From Cladophialophora immunda (Eukaryota; Ascomycota; Eurotiomycetes; Chaetothyriales; Herpotrichiellaceae), in NCBI RefSeq assembly GCF_000835495.1, contig NW_015622541.1, positions 2,914,001 to 2,978,000 of the forward strand: a DNA stretch of 64,000 nt, read 5' to 3'. Both the position numbers and the translations under genes were made by a program. The notes beneath the pieces are model-generated. The model worked only from the letters and a program-made list of their open reading frames with translations, was not told where the DNA came from and did not search any database. Shown here piece after piece: positions 34,571 to 45,020 of the stretch. Each line of letters starts with the position of its first letter. Within the stretch, counting starts at the first letter, position 1.

Positions 34571-37491
34571 ATGTCCGGGGAAATCAAGGAAGCTACCAGG
34601 CAACAGAATGAGCATCAGAGAGATGGGGATCCACAGGAGGCCGTCGACGCAGTCCCACATCTCCATGTGAAAACATACTTGGTCCTATTTGTGAGTTCTG
34701 ACTACCCTGAGAAACCTGATGCGTTACAAAGACAGGTACAGTCGAAGCACTGCTAACCCCAGTGTTCGTCTGGTTATGGATAGTCCATGTTCATCATGAG
34801 TTTCGTGGGCGTGTTGACCTTGGCCGCATCCGGAGCGGTGAGTTCCCTACCTTTTGTGTTGGCCACGGACCCTGAGATATCTGACATGGCTGTGCGTGTG
34901 GCAGTATGGATCCGTTGTGGCATCGGTGGTCGGGGGTGCAGACAAGGCCAGCTGGATGGTCGCCGCCATCGCTCTGCCCATGGTGGTGCTTGCCACTCCC
35001 GTCAGCCAGGCGGCCGACTACTGGGGCCGGAGATGGCCTCTAATCATCTTGACGGTATTGGGCCTCGTCGGGGCGCTGATCACCTCGCGTGCGAACTCGG
35101 TAAGTTGTTCAACTTGTAGACCCGGTTCGGCGACTGCGACTGATCATGATCCAGATCGGCATGGCCATCGCAGGGCAAACGTTCATTGGCTTCGCTTTTG
35201 CAACCACAGTATGTCCCATGTGTGACAAATCTCTCCCCAGCCCCTCGGAGTTTGTTCACGCGCTGGAGAAGATTTCAACTGAATACAAGTTCGAACATAG
35301 GCTCTCTCCTTCGCGGTTGTCTCTGAGGTGTTGCCGCACCGACACAGAATGAGCGGTCAAGCTGTCATCAGTCTGGTATGAACGTCCCTTTTTGATCTGA
35401 TTACATTTCAGAATCATACAAACCTCTAACGCGCGTGACCTGGAACGGACAGGGAAATGGTCTCGGTGGCATAACAGGAACGATAGCAGGCGCCTCGCTC
35501 ATTCAGGATCATGGACCCGAAGGCTTCAGAATTGTGAGTGGAATGGTTTCCCATGACCGGAATACCGCATCAAAATCATCCACTGACCTCATGTATAGCT
35601 GTGGTACATCGCCGTACGTTCAAGCCCCGACTACTAGGCTTTATATGCCAGGCCAAGCCCCGAAGGGCTGACTGACTACATTGCAGGCTGCGTTGTTCGC
35701 ATTGTCCGCAATGATCTGCGTCTTCTGCTATAACCCACCAAAGCGTGAGCTGCAAACTTCGTTGACATTCAACCAGAAGATCCATTCGGTATACATTTGA
35801 TTCTTGTCTTCGCCATGTTTACAGCCAAGCACTAGCCTTCATGCTGACACTTTCCGCTGGGGTAACAGCTCGACTGGGTCGGTGGTACCCTGCTCGGAAG
35901 CGGGCTGACGCTGCTATGCATTGCCTTTTCGTGGGCGGACAACCCTTGTAAGCTATCAATCAGTTCATGCAAGAGACTAGATTTCCTCGACTTGTCCTAC
36001 GTCTGACTGACAATGGGACTTCACCTTAGATCCTTACCGCACCGCCCATGTGTTAGCACCCCTTTGCATCTCGATCGGGATTCTAGCTGCGTTTGGTGTC
36101 TATGAATGGCGGTTCACTTCGCAAGGCATGATGAACCACCGACTATTTTCGTGAGGACCCCGGGCAACGTGTTATGTTCATTCAAGAGAGCAGCCCAGTT
36201 TGCTAAATGACCTCAGTCGAGACCGAAATCTTCCATTGGCTCTGGTTGGGATCTTCTTCGAGGGATCAGGTGAGGATCCAAAGCCACCAACATTTACGTC
36301 GAGTGGTTGTCGATGTTTTTTCAGCAGTTGCTAACCTCGACTTCAGCATTCATTGTAAATGACCCAAACCACATGAAGCTGCCACGGAACCAGACTAACT
36401 TCATTGTGTTCAGGCTGCCAACAACTACCTCGCATTCCAATTCGGCGTGCTTTATGCGTCCAGACACATCCTCATCGGGGTCAAGTGAGTTTGCGAAGCC
36501 TGAGATTGTTTCTCTTTTCTCATCCATGGCGCTCCCACTGATGGATATACGTTCAGCTTTTCCGTTTCATCCATCGCATACTTGGTCGGTTGTGTCGCAG
36601 CTGCCTTCTTCTGCTACAAATACCGGCGGCTGGTGCTTGTTGCGGCGGCCGGCTTTGGGTTTTTCATCATCTTCTATGCTTGCATGGCTACCACGACCTT
36701 GAACAGCGACACCTCGATATGGGGATTCCCGGTCATCTTCGGCCTGGGAATAGGCTTCGCTCTCAGCCCCCTGGTGGCGGCCGCACAGTTCAGCGCACCT
36801 CCCGATTTGATGTGAGTTTTCAAACACATCAGAGCTTGCTGATCGCCCCAGGTTTGTCTTATTTGATGAACCCACGATAAACTGACGGCCATTTTTCTTA
36901 TCAGATCTACCACCAGTGGGTTGATGGCAACATCCCGAGGCGTGGGCGTAACCATGGGCACTGCTATCTGTGAGGATAAGATATCTCCCCTCTCCCAGCT
37001 TTTGGAGACCCAGCTTTATTGATTGACGAAATTCATCAACAGACACTACCATATTCACCGGCAAACTGACGGGTTTGTTGCCCCAAAGGATCGCCGAGGC
37101 CGTTCTGCCTCTCGGACTGCCAGAAACCTCACTCCCGCTGTTGATCCATGACTTGGTCTCTAGCGATACAGAGGCCCTGGCCGAAGTCCCCGGAATCAAT
37201 CCACCCATCATCAGCGCCGCGGTTACCGGCATGAAGACAGGCTACCTCAACTCTTTTCGGTTTGTGTGGATCACCGCGGCCGCATTATCTGGTACTGGAC
37301 TCATCTGTATGTGGCCGACCCTTCTTGTTCGAGAGATGCCAGAATTTTGCTGACTTCTTGGGGTGTACATTTGTCAAGGTGTCCTGTTCATCAAAGATTT
37401 CAGAGAGAATTTCAATCTGGATATCGACGCACCGGCCGAGAGCATTGATGCACTGTACGGCGAGAAAGCAAGGGACCAAAGGGGGGCGTGA
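34571..37491 (+). CDS. MFS transporter, 14-helix TRI12/DHA2-like, 17 exons
   Basis: Model: join(34571..34690,34784..34837,34905..35099,35155..35208,35301..35375,35453..35533,35599..35613,35687..35788,35869..35947,36030..36150,36217..36269,36347..36354,36414..36484,36557..36811,36905..36969,37043..37306,37379..37491), 574 aa. The hydrophobic pattern and motifs (QAADYWGRRWPLI in loop 2-3, GNGLGGITGTIAGASLIQ, LDWVGGTLLGSGLTLL) match the TRI12/fungal drug-efflux type with 14 helices. It likely exports a pathway intermediate or toxic substrate. Intron density is extreme. Exons of 15 nt and 8 nt are needed to keep phase, and all junctions use GT-AG. Because the total of 575 codons is open throughout, the gene looks functional. 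It is convergent with the cupin gene. Confidence 0.85.
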
Positions 37492-37707
37492 TTGATTCAC
37501 TATGGATCAGTGTGCGATTGCTTGGGTCATCTTCACGTGCGATGGACTCTGAGTTTGTTTCCTGCCCCTTCTCACACAGCTCTATCTGCAGATCTGATGC
37601 CGGATCGATTGCAAGATTGCAAGGAGTCTGACATGGGAACCAAAAAAGCTGCTCCAATCATTAAACTGTATTTCATTTTTCCGATAGTTACAGTAGTCTT
37701 GTTGACT

Positions 37708-38292
37708 TTAGATGGTCTCTCCCGCCTCCTCCTGGCATTCAACTACCGACCCATGTGTCCCAGACTCAGTCAGCGCCAACTTCTGGTCCGGGATAGCTGG
37801 AACGCCAAACGCATTCCACCTCGCCCATTGCGTGTCACTCAGGTTCCTCCACAGGTGGTTGACGGCCCGCTGGACGACCATGTCGCCGGGCATCAGCCGC
37901 CTCGTCTCGCCCGAATCCAACACCAACTCGACCTCGCCCTGGAGCAGGAAGTTGTAGTTCAGCGAGATGGTGCGGTGCATGGCCGTCTCTTGGCCCGGGG
38001 GCAGGTCGATCAGTCGCGCGACACAGCCGTGGGGGAGGACCATGCCCGGGGGGTTGGCGATCAGAGACTCGTACGCGCCGATGTCCTTCTCGTCGGTGAA
38101 GTCGGGGGGCGTTTGATTGGTACCGTAGCAGAAGGCGATGCGCATCCCGTCCGGGAGGTCGCGGGATGGGGGGACCTCGGGCAAGGTTGTCGAGAAGATG
38201 GCTTTGCCCTCGCCATTGTTGGTGGTGATGAACCGGTGTGGCTGTCGAGGTCTTGCGCCAGTGCTACCCGTAGGGCCGCTGGTCATACTCAT
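37708..38292 (-). CDS. Cupin-domain protein
   Basis: A single exon, 194 aa, from the first of two close ATGs (38292, 38286); the frame is open further upstream but shows no family similarity there. It shows one cupin-2 domain. Motif 1 is around HRTISLNYNFLLQGEVEL, followed by the turn DSGETRRLMPGDMVV and motif 2 around QRAVNHLWRNLSD. One His in motif 1 and one in motif 2 (AVNH) could bind a metal, but the usual His-x-His-x(3-4)-Glu set is incomplete. It could therefore be a non-metal isomerase or cyclase-like protein. Homologous small cupins are common in fungal aromatic clusters. CGGACCGAG lies about 150 bp upstream. Confidence 0.82.
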   Translation of the reverse strand: MSMTSGPTGSTGARPRQPHRFITTNNGEGKAIFSTTLPEVPPSRDLPDGMRIAFCYGTNQTPPDFTDEKDIGAYESLIANPPGMVLPHGCVARLIDLPPGQETAMHRTISLNYNFLLQGEVELVLDSGETRRLMPGDMVVQRAVNHLWRNLSDTQWARWNAFGVPAIPDQKLALTESGTHGSVVECQEEAGETI

Positions 38293-38912
38293 CTTTTTTT
38301 GGTTTCTTGTTTCTCTTGGGAGGTTTCCTGAGCAAAGATTTCTCCCTGCTGGGAATAACATCTCCGTGGTCCTAGGTCCAGCCAAGTTATCATATCTTGT
38401 TTCGGTTTGATCGTTTGCAAGAGACCTATTTAACGTCGGACCGAGACTGAATGCGGCGGCAAGGGATGTCCGAAACATGGCTGCGGCTTCGGTGTGCTCC
38501 TCGGGCCGCTTCACATTTGATTGTTCCTAACCAGTCTGCCGGAGCTGGATAATAACATACCAAGCCATGGATTTTCCCGGTCGAGAATCGAAAGCAAGCA
38601 ACACAGTACGCCGCTCAAGTGTCAGTGGCCTTGGTTCAGCGATCGACCCATCGACTGGGCAGCAAGCACGACTCCTCCTCAAGGGCCTCCGTAGCTTCGC
38701 ATCATCCAATCTCGTCAAATTTACGTTTTGTTTTACGAAGGTGGACCCTGTTCCACTTTGAGATACCCGCGTGAAGGCTTTCCGCCTCGCTTCTTCTGCG
38801 CTTCTCGAGATGGCGTCATAGGCCAGAGCGCTATCTGAGTTATATACAAGGACATTATAGCATGGCCAGTGGGTCGTAGCCTCAGGCCTTGCAGGCGAAG
38901 TCCGTACATTGC
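38293..38912. other. Intergenic region, cupin promoter
   Basis: No supported gene. It includes the cupin promoter with CGGACCGAG and the 3' flank of the second regulator. Confidence 0.5.
38437..38445. promoter_or_regulatory. CGGACCGAG element upstream of the cupin gene
   Basis: The nine bases are identical to the left arm plus spacer start of the palindrome at 34266-34284. It lies about 145 bp before the cupin ATG. Confidence 0.45.
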
Positions 38913-41310
38913 CTATTCGTCCGGAGCAAAACCCAGAACGTTATTGCCAGCCAGCATCCCGTCGTTGAGCACCATGGAGTATATATTCCACCCCTCCATG
39001 TCAAACTGGTCAGCATCAAATGATTCCGGCTGTTTGTGTTCATGTCATCAGCACTTGGAAGTTTGGACGATTGTCCACGAATGCGAGGAGCAGAGGAAAT
39101 GTACTCACTGGCTGAAAGAGGGACTGAGCAGACCCATCATCCCTGAGCTCCGCCGCCGTCAACGGAGGGAGAGGTACGATGTGAGTGTCTATGGGCTGCT
39201 TGCGATTTGCTGCCCGTTCCACCGTTGCACGAGCCAGACAGGCGACCTCCCTTGCGAACAGAGATCCTCGCTGCGATGCGGTTAGATATTCCATGTGACT
39301 GTAGTGCCCAGCCGCAACGTCCAGCAATGCTACGTCCGCGAGAGCGGAGGGTTGATCGGGGCCGTTCAAAATGTACACAAATAAGTTGGTCAGACCGGCC
39401 AGGGGGAAGTAAAACGACGCCCATTGTGGTATGGTGGCGTCAATGTGCATGGACTTCGCGATGAGGATGAGCATGCGCGCGGCCTCGGCGACCTGGGTGG
39501 CTCTGATGGCCGCTTGCTCCTGGAAATGCGGGTGCTTATCAAGGCCCAGGATCGAACCGACCCAAGGGAATGCGAAGATGGCGTAGTTCGATTGAATGCC
39601 CAAGTAGTACATGACCTGGAGGTAGATGATGTGGAGAGGACGCATATTCGGTCTCAGCAAGGCTAGCTGGATTGGTTTCCCGGGAGTTTGGAAGTCGGCA
39701 CCAACGCCTTCTCGCCACTCCTCGGCCTTACGACGGATATCATTCGCTGCTTCGATGATTTCGGCGGGGTTCTGTCTCAGGGCTTGGACGGAGCACAGTC
39801 GACTGCCCATGTCCGAGGCCAGCCGAGCGGCCTTGACGGCATCCGTGAAGAACTTCACATCAATCGTGCTTCCTGGGGGTGCCTGCCGGGGGATCTCGCA
39901 GCTGATGTTGTCGTCGTCGATTGCCGAGGGCCGCCCTGAGCGGAAGGATATCAGCTTCTCGAGACTAAAGATCGCCCAGAACAACCAACTGCGGTGCATG
40001 GCCTCGTTCTCCGACAGGTTCAGCGACTTGGACGGTTGTCGGTGCAGGCCTTTGGCCTGGGCCAGCCGGACGGCATTGGCGCACATCATGTATTCGAAGC
40101 ACTCGTTGGCGGCCGCCTCGACGTAGAAGGCCATGGCCGTCACGGCGCGGATGGCTTCGATCCCCGACGGTCTGTAGATCAGATCCGTGTGCACGGCGAG
40201 CGCGTTTTGGAAATATCGAAACCCCTCGGCCTGCGCATCCGCGTACGGCGTGGAACCGTCCTTCAAAAGCAGCTGCCGACAACCGGCTGCGTAGACCGTG
40301 TTCCGCAGGGCGTACCAGGCCACATCCTCGCCGCTTCCGCCTCGGCCACCCGGTAAGGATGAGGATGAGGGCGCACCGCCTTGCCGAAAGTGGGCGTGCA
40401 GACGAGCCTCGAAATCCGGGCGGTAGACAACGCCGAAAACAGACTCGAAGCAGTGGTCGAAATACGCTGTGCAGTATTTCCACGCCGTCGCGGGTTCAGG
40501 CTCACTGCCGTCGACGCGGTTGCTGTTCGTCGGGGTTTTGGTATCGAATTGCCATCGTCGGTTCCACGCCGCCGTGAGTTTCTGGGCGCTTTTGGCGAAG
40601 TTTTCGCCGCCAATCTTTTCCGCGGCCCAGGAGACGCCGGGCTCCGAACACAGGGATAACCATGATCCAGGACCTGTATGTTCAACGATCAGTCCGAGGC
40701 ATCTGTACTTCATGGTCGCTGCAGGCTTCCACTTACCATGATGCTCCCAGATTTGCGTCGGGGTTGAGAAAGTGTACTCGTTCGTGTCATCGTTGCCCAC
40801 ACTCCGGTCGTCGAGAGAGAAGGCCGAGTCGATGGTCGCAGTCTGTCCAGACCACGGTGGAGGGGTACGCATGGAAGGTGGTGGTGGAGGATGTGTATTC
40901 AGAATCTTTGCCGGCGTCCTAGGTTGGACGGCGACCGTCTCCGAGCCCGGACTCGACATCTCTTCCAAGACGTGCCGAGGATGGCCCATGATCGTGCGAG
41001 TCGTCGTCGTTGTCGTCGTCGTCTTTGCAGTCGCGGTCGACTGAGTTTCTCCGCCCACGCTTTCAGGAAGTTGCGGCAACCTAACGAAGCTGGAGCTCTG
41101 CATCATAGCCTCCATTCTTGCCATACGGTCTTCAAGCGAGTCCCGTAGCCGGGGCTTGACTCGTTTGCCTCTCTGTGACGGTGGATAGAAGCACTCCTTG
41201 TCATTATTGGTGCAATTCCTGCAGGGCGTTGTCCCGTCACATTTGACCTTACGCGTGCGACAGTAAAGACAGGCTCGCGGACAGTTGGGCACCACTCTGG
41301 CATTCGGCAT
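38913..41310 (-). CDS. Zn2Cys6 fungal transcription factor 2
   Basis: Model: complement(join(38913..39029,39109..40673,40737..41310)), 751 aa. The zinc cluster is near the N-terminus: Cys-Leu-Tyr-Cys-Arg-Thr-Arg-Lys-Val-Lys-Cys, then Cys-Arg-Asn-Cys and a sixth Cys. A Thr-rich run and a Pro-rich run follow, then the fungal_trans domain (VFGVVYRPDFEARLHAHF to the SWLFWAIFSLEKLISFRSGR region). The 63-nt intron 40674-40736 is a multiple of three with no stop, so an uncorrected reading would keep 21 spurious residues. The last exon (38913-39029) was found by its clear coding sequence PESFDADQFDMEGWNIYSMV, spliced at 39108/39030. It is the likely activator of the surrounding module. Confidence 0.87.
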
Positions 41311-41722
41311 CTTGGGGAATAGATAGAGGAAAGGAAGAAGCTAAAGAGCCAGCAACAAGGAAAAAAGGTACAGGCATGAAGTTAATCTTCGATTGCGGAC
41401 ACATATACACGCATACCCTGCCCTCGTGCTCCTCCCGCACAATTGCCCCAGTATTTCACAGATTTCGCCTGGCACGAGCACTAGAGTGGTGGCCACTGAG
41501 CACTGAGCACGCTCTGGCAGCACGCGGGGAAGTGGAGCTGTCACTGCCCAATGCTTTCAAACCTCCATTGCTGGTCGATTGGTAGTAGTGAGGCCCTGGG
41601 CCAGCCGCAGACATCGCGGGAGTGGGGCCCCTTTCCTATCTCGGTGTCTTCGGCGACCTTTGCACTCCGCACGGGCCCAGGCTGAAAGAACGAACTCCGT
41701 CAATTGTTCTTGGACGAGAACA
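41311..41722. other. Intergenic region, regulator 2 promoter
   Basis: About 410 bp holding the promoter of the regulator and the 3' flank of the VOC gene. No element was recognised. Confidence 0.5.
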
Positions 41723-42376
41723 TCATGCCGGGACCTCGGTACGGAGTGCTCTTGGCCCGATCTCAATCCTCGTCTTCAGATCCTTGTCGCTCTCCCCGTT
41801 TTGCATCCTCTGTATGAGCTCTTCCGGGTCGAAATCGGTGCCGATAGCTGCAAAGCAAGACCTGGTTAGTAAATCTCATCCACGAACAGTACACAGCAGT
41901 AGCATCAGGTCCATACGGTTCTCTCCGAACAATGGGCCTTTGATGAACTCATCAGCCGCCTCCGCCGTGTCGAAGTTGTCGACCTGGGTTTCCAGCATGT
42001 TGCCGTCGGGATCCTTGTAATAGATGCTGGTGGTCGGGCCGTGGTTCACGCACCAGTGCGGCTGGATGCCAATTTTCTGTCGCTGGCGGTACGACAACAG
42101 CAGATCTCGGAGACTGGGATAGCTGTAGGCGATGTGCTCCAGGCCGCAGCTGGTGATGACTTTCGCCGACGTCCCGGGCACTCCGATGAACGCGATGCGG
42201 TGGTGCTCCTCGTCGTAGGTGATGAAGCAGATGAATTCGTTCTCGTGCGCCACGCGACCGCCCAGGAAACCAATGTAGAAGTCTCGCATCTTCTTCAGAT
42301 TCCCCGTTCGTAGCACCACGTGCGCGAAACTGGTCGGTGACAACACTTTCCCATCCCAATGGTCGAAGTCGGACAT
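41723..42376 (-). CDS. VOC-superfamily protein, single-module extradiol-dioxygenase-like
   Basis: Model: complement(join(41723..41847,41917..42376)), 194 aa. One VOC module with a complete 2-His-1-carboxylate set: His19 (SFAHVVLRT), His81 (GLEHIAYSY) and Glu129 (DPDGNMLETQ). The DPDGN(M/L)xE box is the strongest match to type I extradiol dioxygenases such as biphenyl-2,3-diol dioxygenase, although those usually have two modules. A glyoxalase-type isomerase is an alternative. With two aromatic hydroxylases in the window, meta-cleavage of a catechol is the attractive reading. The short C-terminal exon (NPIGTDFDPEEL...) matches the family tail. It is divergent from the SnoaL-like gene over 361 bp. 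Confidence 0.85.
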
Positions 42377-42737
42377 GGTGGTGAGCGAAACTGGACTACA
42401 AATCTTGCACTCAGTAGTTCTGGAGTATGCAAGATATGCGCATATATACCCGGAGCCCTGATCACCTTTTTGAGGGCTTTATCAGCATCGCCAAGAATGA
42501 TCTTTCTGTCGGCCTGAGACCGAGAGAGATGCACCGCTCCGATGGACTGGGCTGCGACCTCTCCGGACCGTCCGCCTCCGAATGACGGGGATACGAAGGT
42601 CGCCTCCACGCTTTACCTCCGGGCTCCAAAGGTCTTGAGATATCAAGATGATGAGTACTAGTAGGGGACGGAGGTGCGTACAGTTTGATCCATACTCACG
42701 CAGGTATCATCGCTCGCCTATAGAATCAGTTCACACG
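42377..42737. promoter_or_regulatory. Divergent VOC / SnoaL promoter
   Basis: 361 bp between two divergent starts. CGGACCGTCCG at 42564-42574 is an 11-bp palindrome containing CGG-N5-CCG, roughly midway (188 bp from one ATG, 164 bp from the other). Confidence 0.55.
42564..42574. promoter_or_regulatory. CGGACCGTCCG, candidate Zn2Cys6 site
   Basis: Perfect inverted repeat (CGGAC-C-GTCCG). It shares CGGACCG with the elements at 34266 and 38437. Confidence 0.5.
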
Positions 42738-43244
42738 ATGGAAGCGGTCCAGTGGCCACCCACACCAGTCTCGACAGAGGTCAAAGACCTGATGTCCCTC
42801 TTCTTCACTCTCATGGATAAAGTCGACCCAGCCGCTGGGCAGCCGCTTGCGGAGGAAGTGTTCACACCTGACGCATCCATATCGACGCCATTGGGGTCGT
42901 TCAAGGGCAAAACCGGTGCGTACAATCCGCGTTCCTCTAGCATTCGAAATTGAAGACATGGAGAGCTACGACCCAAACTAATCTAAAATCTTCTCTCAGC
43001 GATCGCGGCGTGCCGGAGACACGCATGGGATACCATCATATTCCGCAAGCACACCATTGAAAGAGTCTACGTTGGTGACAAAAGCGGGAAGGACCTCATC
43101 GTGGCGGGCACCGTGGAAACCCGGGAAAAGGACACAGCACCGAAATTCTCGCAGTTCGCGGCACGAGTGATCGCAAGGGGCGAGGCTGATGCCACGAGAT
43201 TGAAGAGCTATCAGGCATGGGGTGGAATCGTCACCTCTGTTTGA
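42738..43244 (+). CDS. SnoaL-like / NTF2-fold protein
   Basis: Model: join(42738..42915,43000..43244), 140 aa, the right size for a one-domain NTF2-like protein. The N-terminal helix STEVKDLMSLFFTLMDKVD is followed by EEVFTPDASISTPLGSFKG, the cone-shaped sheet strands (KHTIERVYVGD, LIVAGTVETR) and an RLKSYQAWGG end. Members catalyse aldol cyclisations, isomerisations or lactone hydrolysis, or have no catalytic role. No catalytic dyad can be assigned here. In-frame ATGs also exist at 42648 and 42651, so the start could be 30 residues earlier. It closes the second module. Confidence 0.8.
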
Positions 43245-43968
43245 GATCCTAACGGCATTCTTGTTACATATCCTTCGTAGTCGAGATGGTACGCCTCCGG
43301 GTTGACTGGGATGCAGTCAAAATATCCAGCCAGAGTATTTGCATCGACTTCACTGAGGGAGCTGTTCTCGCAAGGGTTCCCCGGCTATCGCAGGAGCACC
43401 TTTACCTGGATATTTCGTAAAGACAACCGGCAGCGATGCGGTGATGCCAGGACTCGATTTCCTGGTTCGCTTACAAATAGCGTTGGCGGTTAATCTCGGC
43501 TTTAGGGCGCCTTTTTCTAGCTACGGATAATTTCTGGTAATATAGAATCGGAGAAAATCTTTTACAGTGGCCAAGAATGAAGAAATCTGCAGCCGCCTCA
43601 CCCCCTGCGGTCTCGGGAGGCAAGGATATGGAGTGAAGGGTAACTTATTCCATTTTTGCGAGAGGTAATGTCATTGGATTTGAACCCACATTCGATCTAT
43701 AAAGGTTCAGCGCTAGAGACGGGGATGGGCTTGTCCTAGGCACAGATCAGACAGAACTTCTTGGGGAACAGCAGCAATTACTGTGGATGGAGTGGTGGAG
43801 GCGTCTTGCGAACGAATACATGACGTACCCAGCTAATCCTTGGCAGTACCCAATGAACTATTTACAGCTCCTCAACTTCAGGAACTCTAAAGTATTGTTT
43901 GGATAGACTGATACTTTCCAGCCCGAACAGTCACCAAAATCCCAGCCACCGGATGAGAATGGTGGAGA
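43245..43968. other. Intergenic region, SnoaL-like gene to unknown gene
   Basis: No supported gene. A stretch around 43670-43730 vaguely resembles a tRNA T-arm but does not fold (see rejected items). Confidence 0.5.
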
Positions 43969-44745
43969 TCATTTCAAGACAATCTCCACATCAAGGTCAA
44001 GCTTGTCCATAATGGAGGAAATGGCGTTATCGTATTGTCCTGGGGTGATCTCAGTTCCGGTGAGTCCGTCTGTGCGATCTCTGATGAGCGCTGAATAGAT
44101 TGGAGGCGGTGATGTCTCCACGTGTCGCAGCAAGTCCGTGAGTGTGAGGGACCGTTCTGCGACAACTTGGATTTTCCTGAGTAAATGGACCTTTGGCTTT
44201 TTGCCATTTCCAGCGCGTTTGAAAAGATGAAGATCCACAAAAGAGTACGGTCGTTTCGGGAGTCCAATGATTGCAGGCTGTGGCACATCGATGTAGACAG
44301 GTGGCATTGTTGGTCGATGAATGGTGAGGAGATCCATCGAGGTCTTCCTTGAGGAGGTACTCGCGGCTATCTCCACCAAGCTGGATCTCGTAATGTCCGA
44401 TGTCCAGCAAGCCAAGTCCAATGGAACACCGTCGGACCACAATTCCCATGCACCGGGTGCCGGCAGCCCATTCTTGTGGACAGCCGGCTGCGTCGCTCGA
44501 AGGAAGCGGTCGACGAAGATGGTGAGCTCCTACCCTCATCAGCTTCACCTTTCGAATTGTAGGACAGGCATCTCACTGACTTCAAAATGATATACGCTGT
44601 CAGCCCGAGCAGAAACGGCTTCATCGCTTCCACGGATCTTGAATCGAACGTGCAGTCGAGATAGCCGCAAGCGTAGCTCGAGGGGAATAGGTAGGGTCGC
44701 GGCCGCAGCGGCGGTGGTGGCCATTGTTGTCACCGACTTGAGCAT
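43969..44745 (-). CDS. Hypothetical protein, two exons
   Basis: Proposed model: complement(join(43969..44487,44581..44745)), 227 aa. Both exons are open, the 93-nt intron has GTCAGT and GCAG ends, and the phase is kept. The product has a basic N-terminal third (LRLRLSRLHVRFKIRG) and a middle segment with strands around MPPVYIDVPQPAIIGLP and YSFVDLHLFKR. I recognise no domain. An alternating strand pattern could fit a beta-sandwich, but this is weak. The start could also be the second ATG at 44724. It is divergent from the dynamin-family gene, with about 275 bp between them. Confidence 0.45.
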
Positions 44746-45020
44746 CGACCTCTAGCCGGCAGGACATGGGGTGGTCTGAACGTATTTATCACCGTCAAAG
44801 TGAAGAGCTTAAACCTCAGAGAGGATTGACTTTCAATAGTGAGTCTCACTGCCTGCCAAGCTGACGTCACGATGGTATACTGGGAAGAGGTCTGCGGCGA
44901 AACGTTCCCGGACCTCGAGACATAAGGGCAACGTACTTCACCCCCGTCTTCTTCTATTGACTCTCTCGTCTTGCTACTCCAGCTAATTTTGAGATACAGT
45001 TTCCCTTACCATCGATCGAG

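Noticed and set aside
43670..43735. tRNA-like stretch on the minus strand (ATTTGAA loop with flanking bases)
   Set aside because: The T-stem pairs poorly, and no matching acceptor or D-arm could be found.
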